From: Rhodospirillales bacterium
GTDB lineage: Bacteria; Pseudomonadota; Alphaproteobacteria; Rhodospirillales; Shumkoniaceae
Assembly (NCBI GenBank): GCA_014859895.1
Contig: JACZKS010000181.1
Location: 1 to 61,502, forward strand
Length of the DNA: 61,502 nucleotides
Direction of reading: 5' to 3'
A model generated the notes under the pieces. It did not search any database and had not been told where the DNA came from. It saw only the letters and a program-made list of their open reading frames with translations. This document shows positions 50,452-59,330 of the stretch, one piece after another; position 1 is the stretch's first letter; each line of letters starts with the position of its first letter. A program made the translations under genes and the position numbers.

Positions 50452-51717
50452 ATGCCCAAACCAGAAGCGAAGAGACATCCCGAAAGAAGCGGCCTCGCCG
50501 CCCGCTATCGGGACGTCCGCCGCGCCAGTGAACGGCTGGCCGCCCCCCTGAGCCCCGAGGACGCCGCCGTCCAGTCGATGCCCGACGCCAGCCCGGCCAA
50601 GTGGCACCTGGCCCACATCACCTGGTTCTTCGAGGTCATGGTGCTGGCCCGCTGGGCGCCGGATTACCGCCCCTACCGGCCGGAATGGCACTACCTGTTC
50701 AATTCCTATTACGAGGCCTTGGGGGAACGCCACCCCAGGCCCGAGCGCGGCATGCTGACCCGGCCCTCGCTCGACGGGGTCAAGGACTACCGGCGCTTCG
50801 TCGATGCCGCCATGCTCGATTTGCTGAAGGGCGACGTCGATCCCGAGCTGGAAGACCTGGTGGTGATCGGGCTCAACCATGAACAGCAGCACCAGGAGCT
50901 CATCCTCACCGACATCCTCGACCTGCTGTCGCGCAACCCGCTGCGGCCCACCTATGTGGCGCCGGTTCCCCATCTCGCCGGCGCCGCCGATGGGAACGCC
51001 GCGTGGATCGAACATCCCGGCGGCCGCGTCGAGATCGGTCACGCGGGGGCCGGCTTCGCCTTCGACAACGAGGGGCCGCGCTTCGAAACGCTGCTGCGAC
51101 CCTTCCGCGTCGCCGACCGCCCGGTCACCAATGGCGAGTGGATGGCCTTCATGGCCGACGGCGCCTACGGCCGCCCCGAACTGTGGCTGGCCGACGGCTG
51201 GGCGACGGTGAAGGCCCGCAGCTGGCGGGCGCCCCGCTATTGGCGGGAAGACGACGACGGCTGGGTCGCGCTGACCCTGCACGGGCCGGTCACCCCCGAC
51301 CCGGCGGCGCCGGTCTGCCACGTCAGCTACTACGAGGTGGACGCCTACGCCCGCTGGGCCGGCAAGCGCCTGCCCACCGAGGCGGAATGGGAAACGCTGG
51401 CCGCCGGCCATGACCCCGCCGCCGGCCAGTTCGTCGAGGACGGGCGGCTGGTGCCGGCCCCGGCCGACGACGGCGGGCCCGGCTTCTTCGGCGGCGTCTG
51501 GGAATGGACGGCTTCGCCCTATAGCCCGTATCCCGGCTTCAAGCCGGCGATCGGGGCGCTCGGCGAATACAACGGCAAGTTCATGTGCAGCCAGATGGTG
51601 CTGCGGGGCGGATCGTGCGTCACGCCCCGCGGCCATGTGCGCGCCACCTATCGCAATTTCTTCTATCCGCACCAGCGATGGCAGTTCATGGGGCTCCGGC
51701 TGGCGGAGGACGGCTGA
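50452..51717 (+). CDS. egtB: ergothioneine biosynthesis protein EgtB (sulfoxide synthase)
   Basis: A 421-residue non-heme iron enzyme that joins hercynine to a thiol using oxygen. The N-terminal DinB-like domain supplies the iron histidines: [11 protein letters not shown] near residue 50 and [16 protein letters not shown] near residue 140. The C-terminal FGE-sulfatase-type domain has [38 protein letters not shown] and [20 protein letters not shown]. Start 50452 chosen by AAGGAG about 9 bases upstream. Its stop overlaps the egtD start (TGATG). Whether cysteine or gamma-glutamylcysteine is the thiol cannot be told; no egtC or egtE gene is adjacent. Confidence 0.95.
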   Translation: MPKPEAKRHPERSGLAARYRDVRRASERLAAPLSPEDAAVQSMPDASPAKWHLAHITWFFEVMVLARWAPDYRPYRPEWHYLFNSYYEALGERHPRPERGMLTRPSLDGVKDYRRFVDAAMLDLLKGDVDPELEDLVVIGLNHEQQHQELILTDILDLLSRNPLRPTYVAPVPHLAGAADGNAAWIEHPGGRVEIGHAGAGFAFDNEGPRFETLLRPFRVADRPVTNGEWMAFMADGAYGRPELWLADGWATVKARSWRAPRYWREDDDGWVALTLHGPVTPDPAAPVCHVSYYEVDAYARWAGKRLPTEAEWETLAAGHDPAAGQFVEDGRLVPAPADDGGPGFFGGVWEWTASPYSPYPGFKPAIGALGEYNGKFMCSQMVLRGGSCVTPRGHVRATYRNFFYPHQRWQFMGLRLAEDG

Positions 51718-52691
51718 TGTTCGACGCCACGCCGGACGGACATGTCGACGCGGGCCGGCTTCGCCCCCCTCCGCTACCGCCGGCCGGCATGCGCGACGAG
51801 GTGCTGGCCGGGCTGCTGGCGACCCCCAAGACGCTGTCTCCGAAGTACTTCTACGACGAGCGCGGCTCGCGCCTGTTCGAGCGCATCTGCCGATTGCCGG
51901 AATATTATCCGACCGTCACCGAGACGGCGATCTTAAGCGACCGCCGCGCCGAGATCGCCGACACCCTGGGGCGGCGGGCGGCCATCGTGGAGTACGGCAG
52001 CGGCTCCAGCGAAAAGATCCGCATCCTGCTCGACGCGCTCGACGACCCGGCCGCCTATGTCCCGGTCGACATTTCGCGCCGCCACCTCGAGCAGTCGGCG
52101 GCACGGCTGGCCAGCGCCTATCCCGGCCTGCCGATCCATCCGTTGGCCGCCGATTTCACGCAGGCCTTCAGCCTGCCCGACCTGCCGGGAAGGCCGGTCG
52201 GCTTTTTTCCCGGCTCGACCATCGGCAATTTCACCCCTGGGCAGGCAGCGGCCTTCCTGAAAACGGCGGGCAGGACGCTGGGGCCGGGCTCGACCTTCGT
52301 GGTCGGCTTCGACCTCGTCAAGGACCGCACGGTGCTGGAAACCGCTTACAATGATTCCCAAGGGGTGACCGCGGCCTTCAACCTCAATGCGCTCGCCCAC
52401 CTCAACCGCGAACTGGGCTGTGATTTCCCGCTCGACGCCTTCGCCCATGTCGCTTGGTTCAATCCGAAGGAAAGCCGCATCGAGATGCATTTGAAGGCCC
52501 GCCATCCCCTGACGGTGCGGGTGGCAGGCGCGGTCGTCCGCTTCCGGGAGGGCGAAACCATCCACACCGAGAACAGCTACAAATACACGCCGGCCCGCAT
52601 CAGGGCGCTGGCGGCCGGCGCCGGCTGGACCGTGCGCCGCCTGTGGACCGACGCCCGCCCGTGGTTCGCCGTGGTGGCGCTGTCGCGCTGA
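51717..52691 (+). CDS. egtD: L-histidine N-alpha-methyltransferase EgtD
   Basis: A 324-residue SAM-dependent enzyme trimethylating histidine to hercynine, the first ergothioneine step. Family motifs: KYFYDERGSRLFERICRLPE and YYPTVTE near residues 42-65, SAM-binding VEYGSGSSEKIRILLDAL near residue 83, FFPGSTIGNFTPGQA near residue 160 and HTENSYKYTPARI near residue 282. Length is normal (about 320). Translationally coupled to egtB by a one-base overlap (TGATG). Convergent with a membrane protein gene 4 bases away. Confidence 0.96.
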   Translation: MFDATPDGHVDAGRLRPPPLPPAGMRDEVLAGLLATPKTLSPKYFYDERGSRLFERICRLPEYYPTVTETAILSDRRAEIADTLGRRAAIVEYGSGSSEKIRILLDALDDPAAYVPVDISRRHLEQSAARLASAYPGLPIHPLAADFTQAFSLPDLPGRPVGFFPGSTIGNFTPGQAAAFLKTAGRTLGPGSTFVVGFDLVKDRTVLETAYNDSQGVTAAFNLNALAHLNRELGCDFPLDAFAHVAWFNPKESRIEMHLKARHPLTVRVAGAVVRFREGETIHTENSYKYTPARIRALAAGAGWTVRRLWTDARPWFAVVALSR

Positions 52692-52695
52692 TGCC

Positions 52696-53667
52696 CTACT
52701 CCTCGACGCAGATCGTGCCGCCGGCGATGCCCAAAGCCGTGCGTACCACCAGCATGATCAGCAATCCGGAAAGCAGGGCCAGAAGGGCGATGGAGAGGCC
52801 GGCGAAAAAGGCTCCCCCCAACCGCTCGTAGTACAACAGTGTCGCCACCGTCACGGCGGCGATGGGAAACGAGCAGGCCCACCAGGACAGATAGAAGCCC
52901 AGCTTGGCGAAAAGTCGCCCCTGGGCCAGCACCAGAAGGGTGAAGAAAAGGGCGATGTGATAGAGGATGTGGGCGAAGGCGTCGACCTCGCCGATCATCC
53001 GCAGGTAGGCGATGAAGGAGACGGCGGGCGGCGCGATCAGGATAAAGAGCGTCGGCATCAGGCGCTCGGGCAGCATGCCGTGGAAGATCATGCGATTGAA
53101 GATGATGCCGAACAAGGCCAGCCAGAAGAAGATGCCGATGCTGAAAAAGAACCAGGATAGGGCAAGCGGCGCATAGGCGACGCCGGCAATCGGCACCAGG
53201 ACGTTGCCGACCACCGGAATGAACCAGGCCGGATTGCTGTGCTGCACCTGGAAGATATCATGGCGGATCCAGGCCGAGATGACATGGACGGCCAGCAGCA
53301 ACTGTACCGGCGCCCCGATGCTCCACAGCACCCGCGAGAAAAGGGGTTGGGTTTCCTGAAAGACGACCGCCAGAAGAATGAGGCTGATGGAAACGGCCGG
53401 GAAAAAACTGAGGCGGACCGGGTGGCTGAATTCCGCCTTGACGGCTTGCGGATGACGCGCCGCCTTGATCCCATAGATCACCGCGATCGCCGCGAACGCG
53501 GCAAGAGCAAAATAGCCCAGCAGCATGCCCACCGGCAGGCCGATGCCGAACACCTTCTCCGCCTTGTTCCAGGCGACGGCGCCACCGCCGATGCCCATCA
53601 CGACCGCGAACCAGGAAATGGCGAAATACCGCAAACGACCGGCGGCGGGGGATGGCGTGGCGCTCAT
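52696..53667 (-). CDS. TDT/SLAC1-family membrane transporter (TehA-like)
   Basis: A 323-residue protein with about ten hydrophobic segments. It resembles the tellurite-resistance/dicarboxylate transporter (TDT) group that includes TehA and plant SLAC1: RYFAISWFAVVMGIGGGAVA near the N terminus, EFSHPVRLSFFPAVSISLIL near residue 78, NPAWFIPVVGNVLVPIAG near residue 145. These are anion channels or transporters. The ATG at 53667 is preferred over the upstream in-frame one. No partner methyltransferase (tehB) is near. Substrate unknown. Confidence 0.86.
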   Translation of the reverse strand: MSATPSPAAGRLRYFAISWFAVVMGIGGGAVAWNKAEKVFGIGLPVGMLLGYFALAAFAAIAVIYGIKAARHPQAVKAEFSHPVRLSFFPAVSISLILLAVVFQETQPLFSRVLWSIGAPVQLLLAVHVISAWIRHDIFQVQHSNPAWFIPVVGNVLVPIAGVAYAPLALSWFFFSIGIFFWLALFGIIFNRMIFHGMLPERLMPTLFILIAPPAVSFIAYLRMIGEVDAFAHILYHIALFFTLLVLAQGRLFAKLGFYLSWWACSFPIAAVTVATLLYYERLGGAFFAGLSIALLALLSGLLIMLVVRTALGIAGGTICVEE

Positions 53668-53835
53668 GAAAATCTCAGCCTCTCCACGAAAGAAAACGAC
53701 ATATCGTATCAATTCTGGGCCGTCATCACGCCGGCCGCCGTGGCGAGGCGTTTACTCCAGCGCCCCTGCCTAGACAAGATGTTTATGAGAAAAAACGAAT
53801 ATACAGAAGAGCCCGGGCGCCGTGTTCCAACATCT

Positions 53836-54891
53836 CTAGGCACTTTCGCGCCTGAGCAGGGTGAACCCGACGTCGACGCGGGTCGCGGCCACAGGCTGGC
53901 CGGCCAGCCGGGTCACCAGCATCTCGGCGGCCCTTCTGCCGATCTCGTGGCGCGGCGTCAGGATGGTGGTGAGGCGGGGCATCACCTCGCCCGAGAACTC
54001 CAGGCCATTGAAGCCGGCAATCGCCAGCGTGCCCGGCACCGCGATGCCGCGGCGTTGGCATTCCAGCAGGCCGCCCACCGCCATGTCGTCGTTGGCAAAG
54101 AAGACGGCGTCGATGTCGGGAGCCTCGCCCAGAAGCTGCGATATCGCGTCGCCGCCGGCCCGCACCGCGGACGGCCGGTCGAGCGACAGCGCTGGGCCTC
54201 CCTCCTGCCCGGCTGCGGCGAGCGCGGCGCGCAATCCCGCCAGCCGCTTGGCGGCGCGCACGTCGCGGTCCATCTGGGGGCCGACGAAGGCGATGCGCCG
54301 ATAACCCTGGCCGATCAGGTATTCGCCCATCGTCCGGCCGGCGGCGACGTGCGACAGCCCGACGTTCATGTCGATCGGGGCCTCGCCCCACTCGACGATC
54401 TCGACCACCGGGATGTCGGCGGCGGCCAGCATGCGCCGAGTCCGCTCTGTGTGTTCCAGGCCGGTGATGATGACGCCGTCGGGCGACCAGCTGAGGAAGG
54501 TCGAAACCAGTGCCTCCTCGTCGGCGAGCGAGTACTGCGTGTTGCCCAGCAGGATCTGCAGGTCGTGGCGCTGCAGCACGCTGGATATCCCCTCGACGAT
54601 GTCGGGGAAGACGGCGTTGGACAAGGACGGGATGATCACCGGCACCGTGCGGGTGCGCGAGGAGGCCAGGCCGCCGGCCAGCCGGTTGGGCACGTAACCC
54701 AGATCGGCAACCGCCATCTCGATGCGCTCGCGCAGCTTGGCCGACACGCTGTCGGGCGACCGGAGCGCGCGGGAAACCGTCATGGTGCCGACGCCGGCGC
54801 GCTCGGCCACGTCCTTGACCGTCACCCGGTTCTTACGGTTGCGACTGCGGTTGCGCCCGGCCCGCGGCCGACCGCCATTGTCCGTCGTCAT
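53836..54891 (-). CDS. LacI-family transcriptional regulator (GntR-type branch)
   Basis: A 351-residue repressor: a basic N-terminal stretch (RPRAGRNRSRNRKNR), LacI HTH VTVKDVAERAGVGTMTVSRA near residue 25, hinge helix GYVPNRLAGGLAS, and periplasmic-binding-protein-like effector domain (IPSLSNAVFPDIVEGISSVL, DAVFFANDDMAVGGLL). It resembles the gluconate repressor branch. AAGGTGAGG lies upstream of the ATG at 54891. Divergent from the LarA-like gene; two palindromic operator-like sites lie between them. The inducer is likely a sugar acid or hydroxy acid, by context. Confidence 0.93.
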   Translation of the reverse strand: MTTDNGGRPRAGRNRSRNRKNRVTVKDVAERAGVGTMTVSRALRSPDSVSAKLRERIEMAVADLGYVPNRLAGGLASSRTRTVPVIIPSLSNAVFPDIVEGISSVLQRHDLQILLGNTQYSLADEEALVSTFLSWSPDGVIITGLEHTERTRRMLAAADIPVVEIVEWGEAPIDMNVGLSHVAAGRTMGEYLIGQGYRRIAFVGPQMDRDVRAAKRLAGLRAALAAAGQEGGPALSLDRPSAVRAGGDAISQLLGEAPDIDAVFFANDDMAVGGLLECQRRGIAVPGTLAIAGFNGLEFSGEVMPRLTTILTPRHEIGRRAAEMLVTRLAGQPVAATRVDVGFTLLRRESA

Positions 54892-54940
54892 CGTCCCCCT
54901 CACCTTCGGCCGGCACGGACGCCGGCACCGCCGGGCTGAT

Positions 54941-54952
54941 GATAGCGTTACC
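54941..54952. promoter_or_regulatory. second LacI-type operator half-match
   Basis: GATAGCGTTACC, an imperfect copy of the perfect palindrome at 55026-55037, 85 bases away (about eight helical turns), on the lacI-gene side. The pair could allow looping by a tetrameric LacI-family repressor. Confidence 0.5.
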
Positions 54953-55025
54953 GGCGAGGCCGCGCCAGCCGGGCCGAGGAGCGTTGGCGCACGCGTACCC
55001 GCCATGCTAGGGTGGCGGCCTTGAC

Positions 55026-55037
55026 GGTAGCGCTACC
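55026..55037. promoter_or_regulatory. perfect LacI-family operator palindrome
   Basis: GGTAGCGCTACC is a perfect 12-bp palindrome with the central CG typical of LacI-family operators, and lies 18 bases before the LarA-like ATG, where it would block transcription or initiation. The nearby LacI-type gene is the natural candidate to bind it. Confidence 0.65.
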
Positions 55038-55055
55038 AGCGGAAGGCGCTCAGCC

Positions 55056-56324
55056 ATGGCCAAGGTCACCATCCCCTTCGACGGCAAGCCCCTCTCCTTC
55101 GAGGTCCCCGACGCCAACCTGATCGAGGTGCTGAGCCCGCGCGAAAGCACTCCCGTCGCCGACCTCGACGGCGAAATCGCCCGTGCGCTAGCCGCCCCCA
55201 TCGGCCAGCCGCCTCTGGAAGCCTGGGTGAAACCGACCGACACGGTCTTGCTGGTCACCGACGACGTCACCCGGCTGACGCCGGCCGATCGCATCATCCC
55301 GCCGATCCTCGATCACCTCAACGCCGCCGGAGTGGCGGACGGCAAGATCACCTGCATGATCGCCTTGGGCACCCACCGCTACATGACCGAGGCGGAACTC
55401 AGGACCAAGGTGGGCGAGGCCGTTTACCGGCGCATCCGCGTGGTCAACCACGAATGGAAGGACCCCGAACAGCTTATCGATCTCGGCGTCTCCGAGCACG
55501 GCACGCCGCTGGTCGTCAACAGGGCCGCCATCGAGGCCGACGTCATCATCGGCATCGGCGCCGTCGTGCCGCACCACATTCCCGGATTCTCCGGGTCCTC
55601 CAAGATCATTCAGCCGGGCATCTGCGGCTTCGAAACCACCGCCGAAACCCACCTGCTGTCATGCTCGGAACGGGATTCGCTTTTGGGGTTGGAGGACAAC
55701 CCGGTGCGCCGCGATCTCGACTCCATGGCCGACCGCGTCGGCATGCGGACCATCTTCAACGTGGTGATGAACTCGGCGGGCGGCGTGGTCGGGGCCTTCT
55801 TCGGCGAAATGCGGCCGACGTTCCGAAAGGCCGTCGCCTTGGCCCGCGAGATCTACGGCATCCCCTACCACGAAACGCCCGACATCGTGATCGCCAACTC
55901 CTGCCCCTGCGATATCGATTTCTGGCAGTCGCACAAGGCGCAATACCCGGCACAACGAATGGTGAAGGCGGGAGGGGTCATCATCGTCTGCACGCCGGCC
56001 CCGGAAGGCATCAGCCCGGTGCACACGGACCTTCTCGACTTCACGGCCTGGCCGGCCGAGGAGATCAAGGCGGCCTACCGGAAGGGCGTCCTCAAGGACG
56101 GCGTGGCCACCGCGCTGGCCGTCGCCTGGGCGCTGGTGCGCGAGAAGGCCACCGTCATCACCTATTCGCCCGGCATCCCGGCGGAGCACAAGAAGAAGCT
56201 GGGGCACATCCACGCGCCGTCCGTGAGGCAGGCGCTGGAGCGGGCGTTCAGCCTGGCCGGGTCGCGGGCGCGTGTCACCGTGCTGACGCACGCCGCCGAC
56301 ATGCTGCCGATCAAGTCGTTTTGA
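55056..56324 (+). CDS. LarA-like nickel-pincer 2-hydroxyacid racemase/epimerase
   Basis: A 422-residue protein of the lactate racemase family. Residues that carry the nickel-pincer cofactor in L. plantarum LarA (His108, His174, Lys184, His200) have counterparts at almost the same positions: His107 in ALGTHRYM, His173 in VVPHHIPGFSG, Lys183 in GSSKIIQPG and His199 in TAETHL; Arg73 is also present (DDVTRLTP). It probably racemises or epimerises a 2-hydroxy acid; LarA homologues have varied substrates such as malate or sugar acids. larB, larC and larE are not in the window. Single gene behind two operators, convergent with the isomerase gene. Confidence 0.88.
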   Translation: MAKVTIPFDGKPLSFEVPDANLIEVLSPRESTPVADLDGEIARALAAPIGQPPLEAWVKPTDTVLLVTDDVTRLTPADRIIPPILDHLNAAGVADGKITCMIALGTHRYMTEAELRTKVGEAVYRRIRVVNHEWKDPEQLIDLGVSEHGTPLVVNRAAIEADVIIGIGAVVPHHIPGFSGSSKIIQPGICGFETTAETHLLSCSERDSLLGLEDNPVRRDLDSMADRVGMRTIFNVVMNSAGGVVGAFFGEMRPTFRKAVALAREIYGIPYHETPDIVIANSCPCDIDFWQSHKAQYPAQRMVKAGGVIIVCTPAPEGISPVHTDLLDFTAWPAEEIKAAYRKGVLKDGVATALAVAWALVREKATVITYSPGIPAEHKKKLGHIHAPSVRQALERAFSLAGSRARVTVLTHAADMLPIKSF

Positions 56325-56328
56325 CGTC

Positions 56329-56928
56329 TCACCCCTGCTTGACGGCCCGCTCCAGGAAGTCGAGGCGGTCCTGGCCCCAGAACATCTCGCCCTTGTAGAT
56401 GTAGGTGGGCGCGCCGAAGACGCCGCGGTCCATGGCCTCCTGGGTGTCGGTCTCGAAGGTCTTTTTCACGGCGTCGCCCTCGGCCGCCGCGATGAGGGCG
56501 CGGCCGTCGAAGCCCTGGGCGGCGGCGATGGCTTCAAGCGTGGCGGCGTCGTCGATGTTGCGCTCCTCGACCCAGATGGCGCGCAGGATGGCGTGGGCCA
56601 GCGTGCCGTAGTCCTGGCCGCGCTCGCGCGCCGCGATGACCATGCCGGCGGCCGGCCATCCCTTGACCGGGAAGAACTTCGGCTGGACGTTGATCGGAAT
56701 GCCGAGGTAGGTGCGCCAGCGGGTCAGCTCGACCAGCCGGTAGGCCTGGCGTTGCGGCGCCCGCTTGGGCAGCGGCAGCCCGCCGGAAACCGAAAACACC
56801 TTGCCCAGGTCCACCGGTTTGTGGAGGACCGTGGCGCCGTTGCGCGCCGCGATCTCGCTTAAGCGCTGGAAGCCGAGGAAGGTCCACGGCGAGGTGATGG
56901 AAAAGAAATGCTCGATCAACTTGGTCAT
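56329..56928 (-). CDS. 2-hydroxychromene-2-carboxylate isomerase family protein (DsbA-fold)
   Basis: A 199-residue thioredoxin/GST-kappa-fold protein: IEHFFSITSPWTFLGFQRL at the N terminus with the Ser that replaces the DsbA cysteine pair, KPVDLGKVFSVSGGLPLP, and C-terminal DRGVFGAPTYIYKGEMFWGQ plus DRLDFLERAV. The family includes glutathione-dependent isomerases of aromatic degradation, but most members have unknown substrates. The ATG at 56928 follows a G-rich site; 56940 is an alternative. It ends 4 bases from the larA-like stop and lies 49 bases downstream of an aminotransferase gene on the same strand. Confidence 0.86.
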   Translation of the reverse strand: MTKLIEHFFSITSPWTFLGFQRLSEIAARNGATVLHKPVDLGKVFSVSGGLPLPKRAPQRQAYRLVELTRWRTYLGIPINVQPKFFPVKGWPAAGMVIAARERGQDYGTLAHAILRAIWVEERNIDDAATLEAIAAAQGFDGRALIAAAEGDAVKKTFETDTQEAMDRGVFGAPTYIYKGEMFWGQDRLDFLERAVKQG

Positions 56929-56977
56929 CGAAGCCCCCATTCGTTGGCGCTTGTTCCGCTGTTTCACCTTGCCCAAT

Positions 56978-58381
56978 TCAGACCGCAGGCATGCCGTCGG
57001 CGACCCATCGTTCCGTATCCTGCAACGCCCGCGCGAAGGCGTCCAGCATCTCGTCGATTTCGGCCTCTGAAATGATCAGCGGCGGGGCAAAAGCGATGGC
57101 GTCGGCCATGCTGCGCGTGATCAGGCCATAGGCCTGGGCGCGCTCGATCAGGTAAAGGCCGACCCGCTGCTTGGGGTCGAAGAAGCCGCGCGACGCCTTG
57201 TCGCTCACCAGCTGCACGGCGCCGACCAGCCCAACGCCACGCACCTCACCGACCAGGGGGCTGCCGGCAAAGGCGCGCAGCCCCTTCTGGAAGTGCGGCG
57301 CGACGGCGCGCACGTGGCCCAGGATGTCGCGCTCCTCGTAGATCTTGAGCGTCTCCAGCGCGATGGCGGCGCTCAACGGATGGCCGGCATAGGTGAAGCC
57401 GTGGCCGAACATGCCATAGCGTTCGCTGGTCCCAAGCAAGGTGTCGTAGATCGCTTGCGACACCAGCACGGCGGCGATCGGCGCGCAGCCGGCCGAGAGG
57501 GCCTTGGCGGTGGTCAGGATGTCGGGCGTGATGCCGAAGGTGTCGCACCCCCACAGGTTGCCGGTGCGCCCGAAGCCGCAGATCACCTCGTCGGCGACCA
57601 TGAGAACGTCGTGGCGCTTCAGCACCGCCTGGATCTTCCCGAAGTAGGTGGCCGGCGGCACCACCACGCCGCCCGCCCCGATCACCGGCTCGGCGAAGAA
57701 GGCGGCGATGGTGTCGGGGCCCTCGGCGAGGATGAGTTTCTCCAGGTCCTCGGCGCAGCGGCTGGCGAAGGCCTCCTCGCTTTCGCCGGGCGCGCCTTCG
57801 CGGTAATGGTGCGGGCGGGTGGTGTGCAGGAAACCCGGCACCGGCAGGTCGAAACCGCCGTGCACGAAAGGCAGGCCGCTCAGGCTGCCGGCCGCGATGG
57901 TGACGCCGTGGTAGGCCCCGGTGCGGGCGATGATCTTCTTCTTTTGCGGGCGGCCCAGCAGGTTGTTGACCTGCCAGATCACCTTGATGGCGGTGTCGTT
58001 GGCTTCCGAGCCCGAGTTGCAAAACATCACCCGGGCCAGCGGCGCCGGGGCCAGGCCGACCAGCCGTTCGGCCAGTTCGGCGACCACGTCGGGCACCCGG
58101 CCCGAGAAGGTGTGATAGGCGGGCAGCCGCTCCATCTGCTTGCGCGCCGCCTCGGCCAGCCGCCGCTCGCTGAAGCCCAGCGACGCGTACCACAGCCCGG
58201 CCATGCCCTCGATGTAGCCCTTGCCCGCCTCATCGAACACCCTCACCCCTTCGCCGCGGCAGATGACCAGCGGCCCCGCCTCGCGGTGGCGCGCAAGGTC
58301 GGTGAACCCGTGCAGGTGATAGGCGATGTCGCGCGCCGCCGTCGAATTGGGAAGCGGGTCGACTGGGGGGAGAATCGGCAT
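56978..58381 (-). CDS. class III PLP-dependent aminotransferase
   Basis: A 467-residue fold-type I enzyme of the omega-amino acid/pyruvate transaminase group. Motifs: YIEGMAGLWYASLGFSERRL near residue 55, MFCNSGSEANDTAIKVIW near residue 115, ARTGAYHGVTIAAGSLSG, DEVICGFGRTGNLWG near residue 260, and the PLP lysine in TTAKALSAGCAPIAAVL near residue 285. CGGAG lies 7 bases before the ATG at 58381. Substrates may be omega-amino acids, polyamines or beta-alanine with pyruvate as acceptor. No obvious partner dehydrogenase for the aldehyde product is adjacent. Confidence 0.93.
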   Translation of the reverse strand: MPILPPVDPLPNSTAARDIAYHLHGFTDLARHREAGPLVICRGEGVRVFDEAGKGYIEGMAGLWYASLGFSERRLAEAARKQMERLPAYHTFSGRVPDVVAELAERLVGLAPAPLARVMFCNSGSEANDTAIKVIWQVNNLLGRPQKKKIIARTGAYHGVTIAAGSLSGLPFVHGGFDLPVPGFLHTTRPHHYREGAPGESEEAFASRCAEDLEKLILAEGPDTIAAFFAEPVIGAGGVVVPPATYFGKIQAVLKRHDVLMVADEVICGFGRTGNLWGCDTFGITPDILTTAKALSAGCAPIAAVLVSQAIYDTLLGTSERYGMFGHGFTYAGHPLSAAIALETLKIYEERDILGHVRAVAPHFQKGLRAFAGSPLVGEVRGVGLVGAVQLVSDKASRGFFDPKQRVGLYLIERAQAYGLITRSMADAIAFAPPLIISEAEIDEMLDAFARALQDTERWVADGMPAV

Positions 58382-58519
58382 GGCGGGCTCCGTGGATGGG
58401 ATGTCCCAGTATGGGCGCCGCCGCAACGCCATCAACCAGGATTTCGTTCCCGGTGGATGAAATGTTCACGACAAATCGGCTAGTATGGCCACTCTGAATG
58501 ATGGGTGGGAGGGATGACC

Positions 58520-59269
58520 ATGAGCTTCGAACAGCAGACCGCCGTTGTCGTCGGGGCGGCGCGCGGCATCGGTGCCGCGGTGGCGGAACGGCTGGCCGCG
58601 CGTGGCGCCGCGGTTATCGGCTACGACCGCGATGAAGCCGCGCTCAACGAAACCGCTGACGCTTTCGCCAAAAAGGGCCTGACGCTCGAAGTCCAGGCCG
58701 TCGACATTACCGACGAAGCCGCCGTCACCGCCGCCATCGAGCGGACACGGGCCGGCCACGCTGGCATCCATATCCTGGTGAACTGCGCCGGCATCACCGG
58801 CAAGACCGGCATCCCGGCTCACCAGGTCGAGGCCGCCAACTTCCAGGCGGTCCTAGGCATCAACCTGACCGGCGCCTTTTTGCTGACCAAGGCGGTGGTG
58901 CCCGTCATGCTCGAACAGGGCTACGGGCGCATCCTTCACGTGGCCTCGATCTCGGGCAAGGACGGCAACGCCGGGATGCTGGCCTATTCGGCCTCCAAGG
59001 CGGGGTTGATCGGGCTGGTGAAAAGCGCCGGCAAGGACTACGCCGAAACCGGCATCACCATCAACGCCCTGGCCCCCGCCGTCATCCTGACCGACATGGT
59101 GGCGGCCATGCCCGCCCATCAGGTCAAGTACATGACCGACAAGATCCCGATGAAACGCACCGGCAAGCTCGAGGAGGCGGCGGCGATGATCGAATGGATC
59201 GTCTCCCCGGAATGCAGCTTCACCACCGGCTTCTGCTTCGACCTGTCGGGAGGCCGGGCGACCTACTGA
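58520..59269 (+). CDS. short-chain dehydrogenase/reductase
   Basis: A 249-residue classical SDR: cofactor motif VVVGAARGIGAAVAERLAAR at the N terminus (TGxxxGxG variant GAARGIG), NCAGITG near residue 90, catalytic Ser in HVASISGKDG, and YSASK with the catalytic Tyr and Lys near residue 155. The Asp-containing stretch VIGYDRDE suggests NAD preference. It resembles sugar-acid or 3-oxoacyl reductases. The ATG at 58520 has GGGAGGG about 6 bases upstream; ATG 58514 and GTG 58505 are alternatives. Divergent from the aminotransferase gene, convergent with the enolase-family gene across a perfect hairpin. Confidence 0.9.
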   Translation: MSFEQQTAVVVGAARGIGAAVAERLAARGAAVIGYDRDEAALNETADAFAKKGLTLEVQAVDITDEAAVTAAIERTRAGHAGIHILVNCAGITGKTGIPAHQVEAANFQAVLGINLTGAFLLTKAVVPVMLEQGYGRILHVASISGKDGNAGMLAYSASKAGLIGLVKSAGKDYAETGITINALAPAVILTDMVAAMPAHQVKYMTDKIPMKRTGKLEEAAAMIEWIVSPECSFTTGFCFDLSGGRATY

Positions 59270-59272
59270 ATG

Positions 59273-59329
59273 TAATTTCGGGGACACCATACTTAATTCT
59301 GCGAGTTAAGTATGGTGTCCCCGAAATTA
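59273..59329. repeat. perfect 24-bp inverted repeat with 9-base loop (REP/MITE-like)
   Basis: Arms at 59273-59296 and 59306-59329 are exact reverse complements; the left arm contains TTTCGGGGACACCATACTTA. The element fills the 61 bases between the convergent SDR and enolase-family genes almost exactly. The GGGGACACCATACTTAA core is a sequence known from repeats linked with IS200/REP-associated transposases in proteobacteria; no such transposase is in the window. It can act as a bidirectional transcription terminator here. Confidence 0.85.
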
Positions 59330-59330
59330 G

